DNA of 64,000 bases from Leeuwenhoekiella sp. MAR_2009_132 (GTDB lineage: Bacteria > Bacteroidota > Bacteroidia > Flavobacteriales > Flavobacteriaceae): positions 1,188,001-1,252,000 of the forward strand of contig NZ_JHZY01000004.1 of assembly GCF_000687915.1 (NCBI RefSeq). Reading direction: 5' to 3'. Both the position numbers and the translations under genes were made by a program. Below, in pieces: positions 37,411 to 47,919 of this stretch (within the stretch, counting starts at the first letter, position 1; every line of letters starts with the position of its first letter). The notes beneath the pieces are model-generated. The model did no database searches. It saw only the letters and a program-made list of their open reading frames with translations, and had not been told where the DNA came from.

Positions 37411-38157
37411 TTATCCTTTTGAAACAGCACTTAAATACTCGCGATTCATACGAGCTATATTTTCTAAAGAAATTCCTTTAGGACATTCTATCTCGCAAGC
37501 ACCAGTATTGGTACAATTTCCAAAACCTTCTAAGTCCATCTGACGTACCATATTTTGCACACGCTCTGTAGCTTCTACTTCACCCTGTGGCAATAAAGCA
37601 AACTGTGAAACCTTTGCAGATGTAAATAACATAGCACTTGCATTTTTACAAGCAGCAACACAAGCCCCACAACCTATGCACGTAGCTGCATAAAAAGCAT
37701 CATCTGCATTCTCTTTCTTAATAGGAATCGCATTAGCATCTACTGTATTACCAGAAGTGTTTACAGAAATGTAACCACCTGCCTGCTGAATACGATCGAA
37801 AGAAGTACGATCTACAATCAAATCCTGTATAACCGGGAACGCAGTTGCTCTCCAAGGCTCTATTGTAATAGTATCCCCGTCATTAAACTTACGCATGTGT
37901 AACTGACAGGTTGTAACTAAACGGTCTGGACCATGCGGTTCTCCATTAATTTGTAAAGAGCAACTTCCGCAAATTCCTTCACGACAATCGTGATCAAATT
38001 CTACCGGCACTTCACCTTTATTAATCAAATCTTCATTAAGCACATCTAGCATTTCTAGAAAAGACATATCTCCGTCAATCCCATCAATCTGGTAGCTTTT
38101 CATCGCCCCTTTTGCTTTAGCGCTTTCCTGACGCCATATTTTGAGTGTTAACTTCAT
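37411..38157 (-). CDS. sdhB: Succinate dehydrogenase/fumarate reductase iron-sulphur subunit
   Basis: The 248-residue subunit carries the plant-type 2Fe-2S site ([19 protein letters not shown], with the fourth Cys in TTCQLHM). The bacterial ferredoxin sites are [18 protein letters not shown] and [17 protein letters not shown]. It moves electrons between the flavin of SdhA and the membrane quinone. The cysteine spacing is that of the B-type enzymes of Bacteroidota, which work as succinate:quinone reductase or fumarate reductase. It is last in sdhCAB. Confidence 0.96.
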   Translation of the reverse strand: MKLTLKIWRQESAKAKGAMKSYQIDGIDGDMSFLEMLDVLNEDLINKGEVPVEFDHDCREGICGSCSLQINGEPHGPDRLVTTCQLHMRKFNDGDTITIEPWRATAFPVIQDLIVDRTSFDRIQQAGGYISVNTSGNTVDANAIPIKKENADDAFYAATCIGCGACVAACKNASAMLFTSAKVSQFALLPQGEVEATERVQNMVRQMDLEGFGNCTNTGACEIECPKGISLENIARMNREYLSAVSKG

Positions 38158-38179
38158 AGTAAAAGTTATCTTTTAATTA

Positions 38180-40183
38180 TTATTTATAAGAACGCGTTTT
38201 AACTTCGATATTATCAAAAGTCAATTGTTCTTTATGCAATTTAGCCTCACGTGGATCTGCATTATATTCCCAGGCAGAAACAAAACTAAAGTTTTCATCA
38301 TCTCTTAAGGCCTCTCCTTCCGGAGTTTGATATTCCTCTCTAAAGTGGCCTCCACAAGATTCATTTCTAGTTAAGGCATCTTTAGCGAAAAGTTCACCCA
38401 ATTCTAAGAAATCGGCTACTCTTCCGGCTTTTTCTAACTCTGCATTTTTAGAATCTACACTTCCCGGTACTTTTACATTCTCCCAGAAATCTGCACGTAA
38501 AGCAGAAATCTCATCCATAGCTTCCTGAAGCTCTTTTGCGTTACGAGACATTCCACATTTATTCCACATGATTTTTCCTAAACGCTTGTGATAATAATCT
38601 ACTGAATGTATGCCTTTACCACTCACTAATTTATTCATACGCTCCCGTACATCTTTTTCTGCCTGATCAAATTCTGGAGAATCTGTAGGTATTTTACCGG
38701 TACGAATATCTTTAGAAAGATAATCTCCAATAGTGTATGGCAATACAAAGTAACCATCCGCAAGACCTTGCATCAATGCTGAAGCTCCTAAACGGTTTGC
38801 ACCGTGATCTGAGAAGTTTGCTTCTCCTGCCGCATAACAACCAGGTATGGTAGTTTGCAAATTGTAATCTACCCATAGACCACCCATCGTGTAATGAACT
38901 GCCGGGTAAATCATCATTGGGGTTTTATACGGATCTTCATCTACAATCTTCTCATACATCTGGAAGAGGTTTCCGTATTTATTTTCAACTACAGCTTTAC
39001 CGTAATCATATATTTCTTTATCTGAAGGGTTGTGATTACCGTTTATTAAAGCTTCTTCCTTACCATAACGGTTTATTGCGCTCTTAAAGTCAAGATATAC
39101 GGCCTCACCGGTTTTATTAACACCGAAGCCCGCATCACAGCGTTCTTTTGCTGCTCTTGATGCCACATCTCGAGGAACCAGGTTACCAAAAGCAGGGTAA
39201 CGACGCTCTAAGTAATAATCACGATCTTCTTCTTTTAGATCTGTAGGTTTTAATTTGCCGGCACGTATAGCTTCTGCGTCTTCTTTTTTCTTTGGAACCC
39301 AGATACGACCATCATTACGTAAGGATTCTGACATCAACGTCAATTTTGACTGATGATCTCCCGAAACCGGAATACACGTTGGGTGAATCTGCGTATAGCA
39401 AGGATTTGCAAAATACGCTCCGCGACGGTGTGCTCTCCACGCAGCCATTACGTTACTTCCCATCGCATTAGTAGAAAGGAAAAATACATTACCATAACCA
39501 CCACTCGCTAAAACAACTGCGTGAGCAGAATGTCTCTCAATTGCACCTGTTACAAGGTCACGAGCAATAATTCCTCGCGCTTTACCATCTACCAAGACAA
39601 GATCTAACATCTCGTGACGGTTAAATGGCTGAATTTTTCCTCTATTAATCTGGCGGTTCATTGCAGAATACGCTCCTAAAAGCAACTGCTGTCCCGTTTG
39701 CCCTTTTGCATAAAAAGTTCTAGAAACCAAAACCCCACCAAAAGAACGGTTATCTAAAAGTCCGCCATATTCGCGTGCAAAAGGAACTCCCTGCGCAACA
39801 CACTGGTCGATAATATTTCCCGAAACTTCAGCAAGACGGTAAACGTTTGCTTCACGTGAGCGATAATCCCCACCCTTTACGGTATCGTAAAATAAGCGGT
39901 AATTAGAATCCCCGTCTCCCTGATAATTTTTTGCAGCGTTAATACCCCCCTGTGCAGCGATAGAGTGCGCGCGACGTGGAGAATCTTGATAGCAAAACGT
40001 CTTCACGTTATAACCTAATTCTGCTAAAGTTGCAGCAGCACTACCTCCTGCAAGACCTGTACCTACCACAATAACATCTATGTTACGCTTGTTTGCAGGG
40101 TTAACCAGGTTAATATCATTTTTATGTTGAGTCCACTTATCTGCAAGTGGGCCGTCTGGTATATTTGATTTTAATTCTGACAT
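38180..40183 (-). CDS. sdhA: Succinate dehydrogenase/fumarate reductase flavoprotein subunit
   Basis: The 667-residue flavoprotein has the FAD-binding [20 protein letters not shown], the covalent-FAD histidine region [18 protein letters not shown] and the catalytic region [34 protein letters not shown] and [19 protein letters not shown] are also typical. It oxidises succinate to fumarate, or the reverse. Its length, with an extended C-terminal part, fits the B-type Bacteroidota enzyme. It lies 3 bases after sdhC and 22 before sdhB. Confidence 0.97.
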   Translation of the reverse strand: MSELKSNIPDGPLADKWTQHKNDINLVNPANKRNIDVIVVGTGLAGGSAAATLAELGYNVKTFCYQDSPRRAHSIAAQGGINAAKNYQGDGDSNYRLFYDTVKGGDYRSREANVYRLAEVSGNIIDQCVAQGVPFAREYGGLLDNRSFGGVLVSRTFYAKGQTGQQLLLGAYSAMNRQINRGKIQPFNRHEMLDLVLVDGKARGIIARDLVTGAIERHSAHAVVLASGGYGNVFFLSTNAMGSNVMAAWRAHRRGAYFANPCYTQIHPTCIPVSGDHQSKLTLMSESLRNDGRIWVPKKKEDAEAIRAGKLKPTDLKEEDRDYYLERRYPAFGNLVPRDVASRAAKERCDAGFGVNKTGEAVYLDFKSAINRYGKEEALINGNHNPSDKEIYDYGKAVVENKYGNLFQMYEKIVDEDPYKTPMMIYPAVHYTMGGLWVDYNLQTTIPGCYAAGEANFSDHGANRLGASALMQGLADGYFVLPYTIGDYLSKDIRTGKIPTDSPEFDQAEKDVRERMNKLVSGKGIHSVDYYHKRLGKIMWNKCGMSRNAKELQEAMDEISALRADFWENVKVPGSVDSKNAELEKAGRVADFLELGELFAKDALTRNESCGGHFREEYQTPEGEALRDDENFSFVSAWEYNADPREAKLHKEQLTFDNIEVKTRSYK

Positions 40184-40186
40184 CGT

Positions 40187-40843
40187 CTAGTGATTAAAAT
40201 GGTGAAACAACGCGATGAATACAAAACCCGCAGGTATTGCGATTGCATAAAACTTAGCAAACTTCTTCAAGCCTGTCGCGTATTTGTTATTGAAGCCAAC
40301 CGATTGAAAAGAAGATGCAAAACCGTGAAATAAGTGAAGTGCTAAGAATACAAAAGAAAGCACATAAAGACCTGTTCTAACCGGGCTTTCAAACTTTTCT
40401 ACTAACTCCCCATAGTAACGCGTTGCATCAGCTGGGTTTGACTCAATGTATTTGTGTACAATCTCAGGAAACCAGAAGTCATAAAAATGCAATCCTAAAA
40501 ATGCTAAAATCACAAGACCACTGTAAATCATGTTACGGCTAACCCAGCTTGAGTTTGCACTCCCTTTGTAATTTACATAGTTAATCTTACGCGCAGCACG
40601 GTTACGAATTTCAAGAATGAAACCCATTACAAAGTGAAAAATAACTCCAAAGATTAATACAGGTTGAAGTATTGCCTGAACCAAAAAGTTAGTTCCCATA
40701 AAATGAGAAAACTCATTAAAAGTTTCTGGGCTAAAGGTCGATGTTAAGTTAATTGTAAAATGCTGACCTAAAAACAATACTAGGAACAAACCTGAAAGTG
40801 CCATGGCAACTTTTCGGGCGATAGAAGAGGAAATGATTCCCAT
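40187..40843 (-). CDS. sdhC: Succinate dehydrogenase/fumarate reductase cytochrome b subunit
   Basis: The 218-residue subunit has five membrane helices and histidines suited to two haems: LFLGQHFTINL, NEFSHFMGT, FHFVMGFILE, LHFYDFWFPE and LHLFHGFASSFQS. This is the single-subunit cytochrome b556/558 anchor of B-type SQR/FRD. It is first in the operon and preceded by a good promoter (40872-40902). The assignment between SQR and FRD direction cannot be made by sequence, but the aerobic lifestyle suggests succinate oxidation. Confidence 0.94.
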   Translation of the reverse strand: MGIISSSIARKVAMALSGLFLVLFLGQHFTINLTSTFSPETFNEFSHFMGTNFLVQAILQPVLIFGVIFHFVMGFILEIRNRAARKINYVNYKGSANSSWVSRNMIYSGLVILAFLGLHFYDFWFPEIVHKYIESNPADATRYYGELVEKFESPVRTGLYVLSFVFLALHLFHGFASSFQSVGFNNKYATGLKKFAKFYAIAIPAGFVFIALFHHFNH

Positions 40844-40871
40844 TTATTTACGTTTTTTATTTAGTGGCACA

Positions 40872-40902
40872 AAAATACGGCTCAAAAGGTTGTTTCACAA
40901 AC
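40872..40902 (-). promoter_or_regulatory. Bacteroidota-type promoter of sdhCAB
   Basis: On the minus strand TATTTTTG (40879-40872) follows TTG (40902-40900) after 20 bases, fitting the TTG/TAnnTTTG consensus. It is about 30 bases before the sdhC start. Confidence 0.55.
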
Positions 40903-41095
40903 TTTGAGACCGCTTTTGGAATGGTTTTAAATAATAAAAAAAATGTTTAATATTTCTTACGAAAACCTTTGAAATATAGGCTTCTCGTTAAACATAATTT
41001 TCTTACTGAAGATTAGAATTGATGGTAATAGGTGAATTAAGTCTTTGTAAAACAATACAGGTTAACCGATTGTATTTTGTACTGCCACCGAATAA

Positions 41096-41485
41096 TTAAT
41101 CATCCATATCATTTAATTGAATTTCAAGAGCCCGAGTACTCAACTGAACTTCGATAAACGAAAGTGTTAGTGAAATCATTGAAGCTATTAAACTAGCTCC
41201 AAATACAATATTTGCAAGAAAAATTCTTTCAATATAAATCAAAAACATCGTTATTACCGCTAGTAGAAAACTTACAATTGCCATAGCCTGCATGGCTTTT
41301 ATAATCCCCAGCCGTTTACGCAATTGATTAATTTGCTTTTTTACAGGAGATGACGAGTTATCCTGATAACGTTTATGCAACTCCCTAATTAAAGCAGCTA
41401 TTGCCAGGTATCTGGCATTATAAGCTAACATTGTTAAAGAAATTGCCGGAAACAACAATGCCGGAATACTCAGGTTTAAATTCAT
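41096..41485 (-). CDS. DUF2721 family membrane protein
   Basis: I start at ATG 41485 (MNLNLSIPALLFPAISLTML); the frame continues to 41530, but that would overlap the upstream gene. The product is about 129 residues with three membrane helices (LLFPAISLTMLAYNARYLAI, AMQAMAIVSFLLAVITMFLI, LANIVFGASLIASMISLTLS) and a basic loop of QLRKRLG. This matches DUF2721, of unknown function. It lies 10 bases after the BNR-repeat gene and might be cotranscribed. Confidence 0.75.
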   Translation of the reverse strand: MNLNLSIPALLFPAISLTMLAYNARYLAIAALIRELHKRYQDNSSSPVKKQINQLRKRLGIIKAMQAMAIVSFLLAVITMFLIYIERIFLANIVFGASLIASMISLTLSFIEVQLSTRALEIQLNDMDD

Positions 41486-41495
41486 AAATAGTTTT

Positions 41496-44408
41496 TTAAT
41501 CTTCCTGTGCTTGTGCGGCACGCTCAGCACGATCCTGGCGACGACTACCCTCTTTTATTTCAAATTTGGTTTTAGCAGATGTACCAGCTGCATTTATTTG
41601 CACTGTATAAGTACCCGGCGGAAGATAAAAAACACCATTTTGAGCCTTTGTGATTTTTAAATTTTTAGTTTCTTTTTCTAATTGCTTTTTCCCATCTTCA
41701 GAAATACTTAAATCGTAGGTTACATAATTAAATCCCGCATCAATCTCTGTAGACCAGGATTTAACAGATTTACCTTCTTTACTTAAGATATCGAGTTTAG
41801 CCTCACCGGCTTTAGGAGCATAAAATTTAATGCTGGTTTCTGGTGTATTTGCAGTACGCCATGCACTCCACGACCTGCCCCAGTTTGTAGAAAAATCTAC
41901 CGCTTGCATTTTAAAAAGTTGCAAATCTTCAGCCTTACCGGGATCAAAACTCTGAATCTCATCAAGATTTGTTATAAAAATAGATCTTCCGTGAGTGCCC
42001 ACTACCAGATCATTAGCTTCAGTTTGAATTACTAAATCGTGAACCGCTACATTAGGCATACTTCCGTCTAAAACCTCCCAGCTTTCGCCTTTATTAAAAC
42101 TCACATAACTCGCGTCATCTGTTCCCAGATACAGGATGTTTTCTTTAACCGGGTCTTCTATAATTACATTTATAGGAGAAAGTGGCAAATTAGAGCTTAT
42201 ATCTTTCCAGCTCTTCCCATAATCATCGCTTACATATACATAGGGCTTAAAATCGTCATAGCGGTAGCCATTTAAAGCTGCATACACTCTTCCTTTTTTA
42301 TGAGTCGAAGCAGTTACTTTACTCACCCATAAATTCTGAGGCAAGTTTTCTGAAATAATATCCCAGCTACCCCCAGCATCTTGAGTGACCTGTATCACCC
42401 CATCATCACTACCGGTATAAATTAAACCAAACTGAAATACAGATTCACTAATTGCCGTGAGCGTTCCGTAAGGTACATTACCTGGCTTGCCGCCCGCTGT
42501 AAGATCTGGCGAAATAGCCGTCCACGTGTCACCCTGATTCATAGAGCGCATTAACTTATTACCGCCCATGTATAAAATATCCTGATTGTGCGATGAAAGC
42601 AAAATGGGCGTTTCCCAATTAAAACGATATGGAGCTTCCCCTAAATCATGACTCGGTTTTATAAACGCACGCTCCCCTGTTTTTAAATTTAGACGATTGT
42701 AGAACCCAAACTGCGATCCCACATAAATAATATCACTATCTCTGCGGTCTATCTGCACCTGCATACCATCACCACCTCCTACGCGCTTAAAAGGGTATTG
42801 ACCTTCTGCCTCATAATCTTTAGAGTACTCATAATTATGAGGTCCCTTCCAAGTCCCATTATCCTGTAAACCCCCATAAATATTATAGGGTTTCTCATAG
42901 TCTACATTAATTGCATAGAATTGCGCTAAAGGCATTGAGTTTATTTTTGACCAGCTTTTACCTCCGTCATAAGACATATTTAAACCACCATCATTACCAT
43001 TAATAAGATGATTTGGCATTTTAGGATCTACCCAAATAATATGATGATCTACATGAACATTAGGTTCATCTATATAGGTAAAGGTTTTACCGCCATCTGT
43101 AGATTTAATAAGCGGAACGCCTACTAAATAGATTTCGTTTTCGTTCTGTGGGTTTACATCCATTTCTGCGAAAACATACCCATAGGAATAAAAGAAATCT
43201 TCTATGTAGCCCTCATGAGTACGGTTCCACGTTTTTCCACCGTCATTAGATTTATAGATTTCTGCACCTATTACTTCACCTTCTGAGTCAGGACTGTTCT
43301 TATCGAAAGTATACAAATAGAAATCTGATGCTTTAAACTCACCAGACTTTACCAATTCTTTTGCTTTAGCAGCTGTGTATTGTTTTGGAAAGCGATTTGA
43401 TTTTAAGTAATCATCCAGCTCATCGGCATTCAATTCTAAAAATGCTGCAGAAGTCATATTTTTAAATGCTTCAGGCTTTAAATCTTCGTTTGTCTTTTCA
43501 GCTTTCTTCTCTTTAGAATCATCACGCATATCCTGATTATCATGAATTGCATAAAGTGTATTTTCATTTACAACTGCAAGACCTATACGCCCTACTCCTT
43601 TTCCCTGCGGAAAACCATTACCTACAGTCACTAACGACCAGGTTTCACCTGCATCAGTAGATTTATAAATCCCTGAGTTTTCACCCGACCCCCTAAAATC
43701 CCAGGCCATACGCGTTCTGTCCCAGGCAGCGGCATACAACACATTAGCATTTTCTGGCGCGGCACCCAGATTAATAATGCCTGTGTCGCTATTTATAAAC
43801 AAGGTTTTATTCCATGTTTTTCCGCCATCTAAAGTCTTGAAAATGCCTCGCTCGTCATTAGGAGAGTACAAATGCCCCAAGGAAGCTACAAGTACTACAT
43901 CAGGATTTTTTTCATCTACAATAATATCACTAATATGATGGGAGTCATAAAGCCCCGTATTCACCCAGGTTTTACCATTATCTGTACTTTTTAAAATACC
44001 TACCCCTGCATACGATGACCTTGAAGAAATGGTCTCGCCTGTACCTGCCCAGATTATATTATGTGCCCAGTTTACCGCAATATCACCCACATTTTGAGTA
44101 GGTGCACTGTCAAAAACTGAAGTAAATGTAATACCGTTATTCACTGTATGCCAAACGCCACCCGTAGCATAAGCCACGTAAAACTCTGTGCTATTTTCAG
44201 GATTTACCTCAATATCAACTACACGACCACTCATAATGGTAGGGCCTGCATTTTTAAAAGGAATATTTTTAACAATAGAATTTGAAACCAAGGTTTCTTT
44301 AGTTTCAAGCGATTTTACAATTAAATCTGGCGAAGTGGCCGGTTGCTGAGAAAAGGAGCTTGAAAAAAAACTTAAAAAAATAGTGAGGAGTAAAAATCGA
44401 ATGTGCAT
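41496..44408 (-). CDS. Secreted sortilin/VPS10-like BNR-repeat protein
   Basis: The 970-residue protein has a signal peptide (ends SSSFSQQ) and many BNR/Asp-box repeats of the form S-x-D-x-G-x-T-W, for example STDNGKTWVNTG, TLDGGKTWNKTL, STDAGETWSLVT and SNDGGKTWNRTH, across residues 60-800. Two beta-propellers are likely, as in the VPS10/sortilin-type proteins of Bacteroidota. A beta-sandwich tail (PPGTYTVQINAAG) ends it, without a type IX secretion domain that I can recognise. The partner or substrate is unknown. A short DUF2721 gene follows. Confidence 0.87.
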   Translation of the reverse strand: MHIRFLLLTIFLSFFSSSFSQQPATSPDLIVKSLETKETLVSNSIVKNIPFKNAGPTIMSGRVVDIEVNPENSTEFYVAYATGGVWHTVNNGITFTSVFDSAPTQNVGDIAVNWAHNIIWAGTGETISSRSSYAGVGILKSTDNGKTWVNTGLYDSHHISDIIVDEKNPDVVLVASLGHLYSPNDERGIFKTLDGGKTWNKTLFINSDTGIINLGAAPENANVLYAAAWDRTRMAWDFRGSGENSGIYKSTDAGETWSLVTVGNGFPQGKGVGRIGLAVVNENTLYAIHDNQDMRDDSKEKKAEKTNEDLKPEAFKNMTSAAFLELNADELDDYLKSNRFPKQYTAAKAKELVKSGEFKASDFYLYTFDKNSPDSEGEVIGAEIYKSNDGGKTWNRTHEGYIEDFFYSYGYVFAEMDVNPQNENEIYLVGVPLIKSTDGGKTFTYIDEPNVHVDHHIIWVDPKMPNHLINGNDGGLNMSYDGGKSWSKINSMPLAQFYAINVDYEKPYNIYGGLQDNGTWKGPHNYEYSKDYEAEGQYPFKRVGGGDGMQVQIDRRDSDIIYVGSQFGFYNRLNLKTGERAFIKPSHDLGEAPYRFNWETPILLSSHNQDILYMGGNKLMRSMNQGDTWTAISPDLTAGGKPGNVPYGTLTAISESVFQFGLIYTGSDDGVIQVTQDAGGSWDIISENLPQNLWVSKVTASTHKKGRVYAALNGYRYDDFKPYVYVSDDYGKSWKDISSNLPLSPINVIIEDPVKENILYLGTDDASYVSFNKGESWEVLDGSMPNVAVHDLVIQTEANDLVVGTHGRSIFITNLDEIQSFDPGKAEDLQLFKMQAVDFSTNWGRSWSAWRTANTPETSIKFYAPKAGEAKLDILSKEGKSVKSWSTEIDAGFNYVTYDLSISEDGKKQLEKETKNLKITKAQNGVFYLPPGTYTVQINAAGTSAKTKFEIKEGSRRQDRAERAAQAQED

Positions 44409-44529
44409 AGTATAACAGTTTAATGCTTTTAAAAATACCTATTTGTTAAAGAAATCTAAACAATTTAAAAAGAGTTTAACACCCTTTAATCATGTTGTTT
44501 TTACCTTTGAGTAAATTCAAATTACAACT

Positions 44530-45822
44530 ATGAAATACGACCTAATAGATCGCAATCTTTTTATACATAATCGCAAAGAATTTATGGCTGCTATGAAGCC
44601 AAATAGTCTTGCAGTTTTCAACAGTAATGATATCTACCCCATAGGCTCTGATAGCACCATGCCTTTTCAGCAAAACAGAGATTTATTTTTTCTAAGTGGA
44701 GTAGATCAGGAAGAAAGTATTCTGGTACTTTTTCCAGATTGTCCTAAAGAAAAACACCGCGAGATTTTATTTTTAAAAGAAACTAATGACCACATTGCCG
44801 TATGGGAAGGAGAAAAACTCACAAAAGAGAAAGCTCTTGAAGTTAGCGGCGTAAAAACGGTGTATTGGATACAAGAGTGGGATAAGGTTTTTTATGAATT
44901 GATGACTCAAGCAGAGACGCTTTATATAAATACAAATGAGCATTACCGTGCCAATGTAGAAACTGAAACCCGTGAAGCTCGTTTTAATAAAAAAATAAAA
45001 GAGCAGTACCCTGCACATAGCGTAGCTAAAAGCAATCCTATATTGCAGCGCTTACGATCTGTAAAAAATCCTATAGAGATAGATTTACTACAAAAAGCCT
45101 GCGATATTACTGAAAAAGGCTTCAAGCGTATTCTTCAGTTTGTAAAGCCAGGTGTGATGGAATACGAAATAGAGGCTGAATTTATGCACGAATTTCTACG
45201 CAATCGCTCACGTGGTTTTGCCTACACACCCATTGTTGCTTCAGGAAATAAGGCTAACGTGCTACATTATATCGTTAACAATGCAGAATGCAAGGCTGGC
45301 GACTTAATTTTACTAGATGTAGGTGCTGAATATGCGAATTATAGCAGTGATATGACGCGTACTATTCCCGTTTCCGGAAGATTTACAGCACGACAAAAAG
45401 AGGTTTACAATGCTGTTTTACGCGTTAAGAAAGAAGCTACAAAAATGCTTACACCAGGAAATCTTTGGGGACCCTATCACGAAGAAGTGGGTAAGTTGAT
45501 GACTTCAGAGTTATTAGGACTTGGACTTCTCGACAAAGCTGATGTTCAAAATGAAAATAAAGACTGGCCGGCTTACAAAAAATATTTTATGCACGGCACC
45601 TCGCACCATATTGGTCTAGATACCCATGATTATGGTTTATTGCACGAACCCATGCAAGCCAATAATGTATTTACGGTTGAACCCGGCATCTATATTCCTG
45701 AAGAAGGTTTTGGAATTCGCCTGGAAGATGATTTAGTTATTCAGGAACAAGGTGAGCCTTTTAATTTGATGCGCAATATTCCATTAGAAGTTGAAGAGAT
45801 TGAAGACTGGATGAATCGCTAG
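44530..45822 (+). CDS. pepP: Xaa-Pro aminopeptidase (M24B)
   Basis: The 430-residue peptidase removes N-terminal residues before proline. The two-metal site is visible as Asp residues in LLDVGAEYANYSSDMTRTIP, His in HGTSHHIGLDTHDYG and Glu residues in VEPGIYIPEEGFGIRLEDD. The N-terminal domain (about 1-170) is of the aminopeptidase P type. It has its own transcript, with a terminator at 45849-45885. Its start is 121 bases from the divergent BNR-repeat gene. Confidence 0.95.
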   Translation: MKYDLIDRNLFIHNRKEFMAAMKPNSLAVFNSNDIYPIGSDSTMPFQQNRDLFFLSGVDQEESILVLFPDCPKEKHREILFLKETNDHIAVWEGEKLTKEKALEVSGVKTVYWIQEWDKVFYELMTQAETLYINTNEHYRANVETETREARFNKKIKEQYPAHSVAKSNPILQRLRSVKNPIEIDLLQKACDITEKGFKRILQFVKPGVMEYEIEAEFMHEFLRNRSRGFAYTPIVASGNKANVLHYIVNNAECKAGDLILLDVGAEYANYSSDMTRTIPVSGRFTARQKEVYNAVLRVKKEATKMLTPGNLWGPYHEEVGKLMTSELLGLGLLDKADVQNENKDWPAYKKYFMHGTSHHIGLDTHDYGLLHEPMQANNVFTVEPGIYIPEEGFGIRLEDDLVIQEQGEPFNLMRNIPLEVEEIEDWMNR

Positions 45823-45848
45823 ATTCAGTTTGCAGTTTGTAATAATTG

Positions 45849-45885
45849 AAAAAGCTCCGTAATCAATTTGATTACGGAGCTTTTT
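45849..45885. terminator. Bidirectional terminator after the Xaa-Pro aminopeptidase gene
   Basis: AAAAAGCTCCGTAATC (45849-45864) pairs perfectly with GATTACGGAGCTTTTT (45870-45885), loop AATTT, followed by more T. It ends the aminopeptidase gene and perhaps the converging membrane protein gene. Confidence 0.88.
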
Positions 45886-45921
45886 TTATGCTCAATACTT
45901 ATGTCTGAAATCTATAATCTT

Positions 45922-46362
45922 CTAAAACCAGTTTGACCACGGAATGCGGCTTAGCATTACAATAAGACCAAGGGTATAAAATATGGCTAGTAGTTTAAAC
46001 TTAGGCTTTGAAGTTAATTTTTTCTTATGCTTACTATACCCTACTGTAATAAAAACAATGGTAAGAATCATTGCAATAGGATGCTCTACCACATACAAAC
46101 GTAGATTAGGATCTTTCATCGCAGCACCCATACCCTGTGATGCTATTGCTTTTGCTCCTAATGGAGAAACAAAATAAAGCACAATACCTATTAATAATTG
46201 AATGTGTGAAACAATTAAAGTAAACAACGCCAACCTAAAGTCACGAGCCCCAAATTCTTTACCCGAAAAATAAGAAACGAGTACGTTTATAGTTGTTATT
46301 GTAAGGATAATAAGAGCCAAATAAGCCCAGTACGAATGCACAAATTGTACGGTAGTATACAT
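45922..46362 (-). CDS. Four-helix membrane protein, possibly cytochrome b-like
   Basis: The 146-residue protein has four predicted membrane helices: HSYWAYLALIILTITTINVL, LFTLIVSHIQLLIGIVLYFV, HPIAMILTIVFITVGYS and LLAIFYTLGLIVMLSRI. Histidines 9, 53 and 94 are at or in the helices, which would suit haem ligation. I have no firm family. It may be what some flavobacterial annotations call cytochrome B. It stands alone between two terminators. Confidence 0.7.
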   Translation of the reverse strand: MYTTVQFVHSYWAYLALIILTITTINVLVSYFSGKEFGARDFRLALFTLIVSHIQLLIGIVLYFVSPLGAKAIASQGMGAAMKDPNLRLYVVEHPIAMILTIVFITVGYSKHKKKLTSKPKFKLLAIFYTLGLIVMLSRIPWSNWF

Positions 46363-46433
46363 AGTCTGAAATTTTAAAAATCAAAGATAACTTTTTGCTC
46401 TGAAAGGACTGAAACCGAAATGCTTTAAATGCA

Positions 46434-46466
46434 AAAAACCCTTCCGTTTAAAATGGAAGGGTTTTT
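46434..46466 (-). terminator. Terminator of the nuclease gene
   Basis: AAAAACCCTTCC (46434-46445) pairs with GGAAGGGTTTTT (46455-46466) across a 9-base loop. It lies about 20 bases beyond the nuclease stop on the minus strand. Confidence 0.8.
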
Positions 46467-46485
46467 ATTAAGCTTTAATTAGAAA

Positions 46486-47844
46486 CTAGTTCCATGTGTT
46501 TTCAGCAGGTGTTCCACCCCAAATTAAAGTTACTAAATATGGATTGTCTATAAACGGATTACGATTACCCTGAGCTGCTTCTATAACTTTGTTTCTGTTT
46601 TTCTCAAAATCTGAAACAGGATCTTCACGGTTCCACTTTAAAAACAAGTCAAGATTTCCTACTTTTTTAAAATCTTCACCATATCGTATATTCAGATATA
46701 AAACAGCTCTTGCAACATCCCCTTTCCACTCATCACCAGGATACCATGAATTATCATTTATCAATTTGTAAGCCCCACTACCATCTACAAACGGGTAATT
46801 TAATCGTAATGAATTTACCGCATCATCTGCAGAACGTAAATGATGTAAATCTGTTACAGCATCTTCGGTAGCTAATCGTGACTGAGGGAAAATATGCTCA
46901 GTATTAAAGGTTTGTGGTGAATGAGAATTGCTTCCTGAAGTATACTCCCGCTCATCACGGCTTTCTCCAGAATACATTAAAATCACATTAGCAGCGTTAC
47001 TCAAATCTGCATCAGCATCATATAAAAATTGGTGGCGTTGTGTGTAGGTTAAAATTGTGGTGTGCTTTGCTATTGTAAATGAACTTAAAGCATCAAATGT
47101 GAGGTCTCTGTCATCAAAGAAACTTACACCTGCATAATAGCTTTGTAATTGCGCAGGAATTGTAAAACTTACCGCCTCTAAAACATTTATGGTTACCGTT
47201 GCTGTAGAACAGCTAGGGGTCGCATCGTTATCACAGATTGTATATGTAAAAGTATCTTCACCTAAAAAGTTTGTCGCAGGGGTATAGGTAACAGAACCGT
47301 TACTATTTAACACACCTGTTCCCGTACTAGTCGAAAAATCAACACTTGTAAGCACAGCCCCGTCAAGTAACTCATCATTTGCTAATAAATTTACAAGTGT
47401 TAAAGAGGTGGATTTTGCTGTGGCTGCAGTGTCATCTTTAGCAACCGGCGTACCTGCATCTGAAACAGTTATGGTAACGGTTGCCTGTGAGCAAATACTC
47501 GTATCTGCATTAAGACATAATTGATAAGTAAACGTATCGTCACCTACAAAATTAACCTTTGAAGTATAAGTATAACTGCCATTACGATTGTCTGTTAGTG
47601 TACCACCCTGTGTGGTTGCCGCATCAACAGAAACAATGCGTGCACCAGAAGCTAAATCATCATTAGCAGTTAGATTTTGAATTATAAAATCTGTGTTTTC
47701 TTCGGCGTTGAATGCATCAGCTACCGCTACCGGACTTTCTAATTCTGGCTCTACGGGAGGCGCAACAACTACATCATCATCAGAACCCCCACACGACGCA
47801 AAAGCTAACATTGAACATAGAGCAACGAATATTTTCTTTCTCAT
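46486..47844 (-). CDS. Secreted endonuclease I family lipoprotein with two Ig-like repeats
   Basis: The 452-residue protein has a lipoprotein signal (LAFASCGGSDDD). Two tandem Ig/cadherin-like repeats follow, each with DDLASGARIVSVD or NDELLDGAVLTSVDF and a VGDDTFTYQLC or LGEDTFTYTIC motif (about residues 38-225). The C-terminal half is the EndA/endonuclease I domain: MYSGESRDEREYTSG, the catalytic NTEHIFPQSRL and the DLHHLRSADDAVNSLRLNYP pair. It would cut DNA or RNA at the cell surface or outside. The repeat lipoprotein and TonB receptor genes lie upstream on the same strand. Confidence 0.9.
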   Translation of the reverse strand: MRKKIFVALCSMLAFASCGGSDDDVVVAPPVEPELESPVAVADAFNAEENTDFIIQNLTANDDLASGARIVSVDAATTQGGTLTDNRNGSYTYTSKVNFVGDDTFTYQLCLNADTSICSQATVTITVSDAGTPVAKDDTAATAKSTSLTLVNLLANDELLDGAVLTSVDFSTSTGTGVLNSNGSVTYTPATNFLGEDTFTYTICDNDATPSCSTATVTINVLEAVSFTIPAQLQSYYAGVSFFDDRDLTFDALSSFTIAKHTTILTYTQRHQFLYDADADLSNAANVILMYSGESRDEREYTSGSNSHSPQTFNTEHIFPQSRLATEDAVTDLHHLRSADDAVNSLRLNYPFVDGSGAYKLINDNSWYPGDEWKGDVARAVLYLNIRYGEDFKKVGNLDLFLKWNREDPVSDFEKNRNKVIEAAQGNRNPFIDNPYLVTLIWGGTPAENTWN

Positions 47845-47867
47845 AATAAAATTTTTACAAAAATAAA

Positions 47868-47901
47868 AAAACCTCCTGTCTCTTATTGAGCAGGAGGTTT
47901 T
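47868..47901 (-). terminator. Terminator of the repeat lipoprotein gene
   Basis: AAAACCTCCTG (47868-47878) and CAGGAGGTTTT (47891-47901) form an 11-bp stem with a 12-base loop. It lies just after the lipoprotein stop and ahead of the nuclease start, so the nuclease may be transcribed separately or by readthrough. Confidence 0.8.
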
Positions 47902-47919
47902 ATTTAAACTATTATTTAT

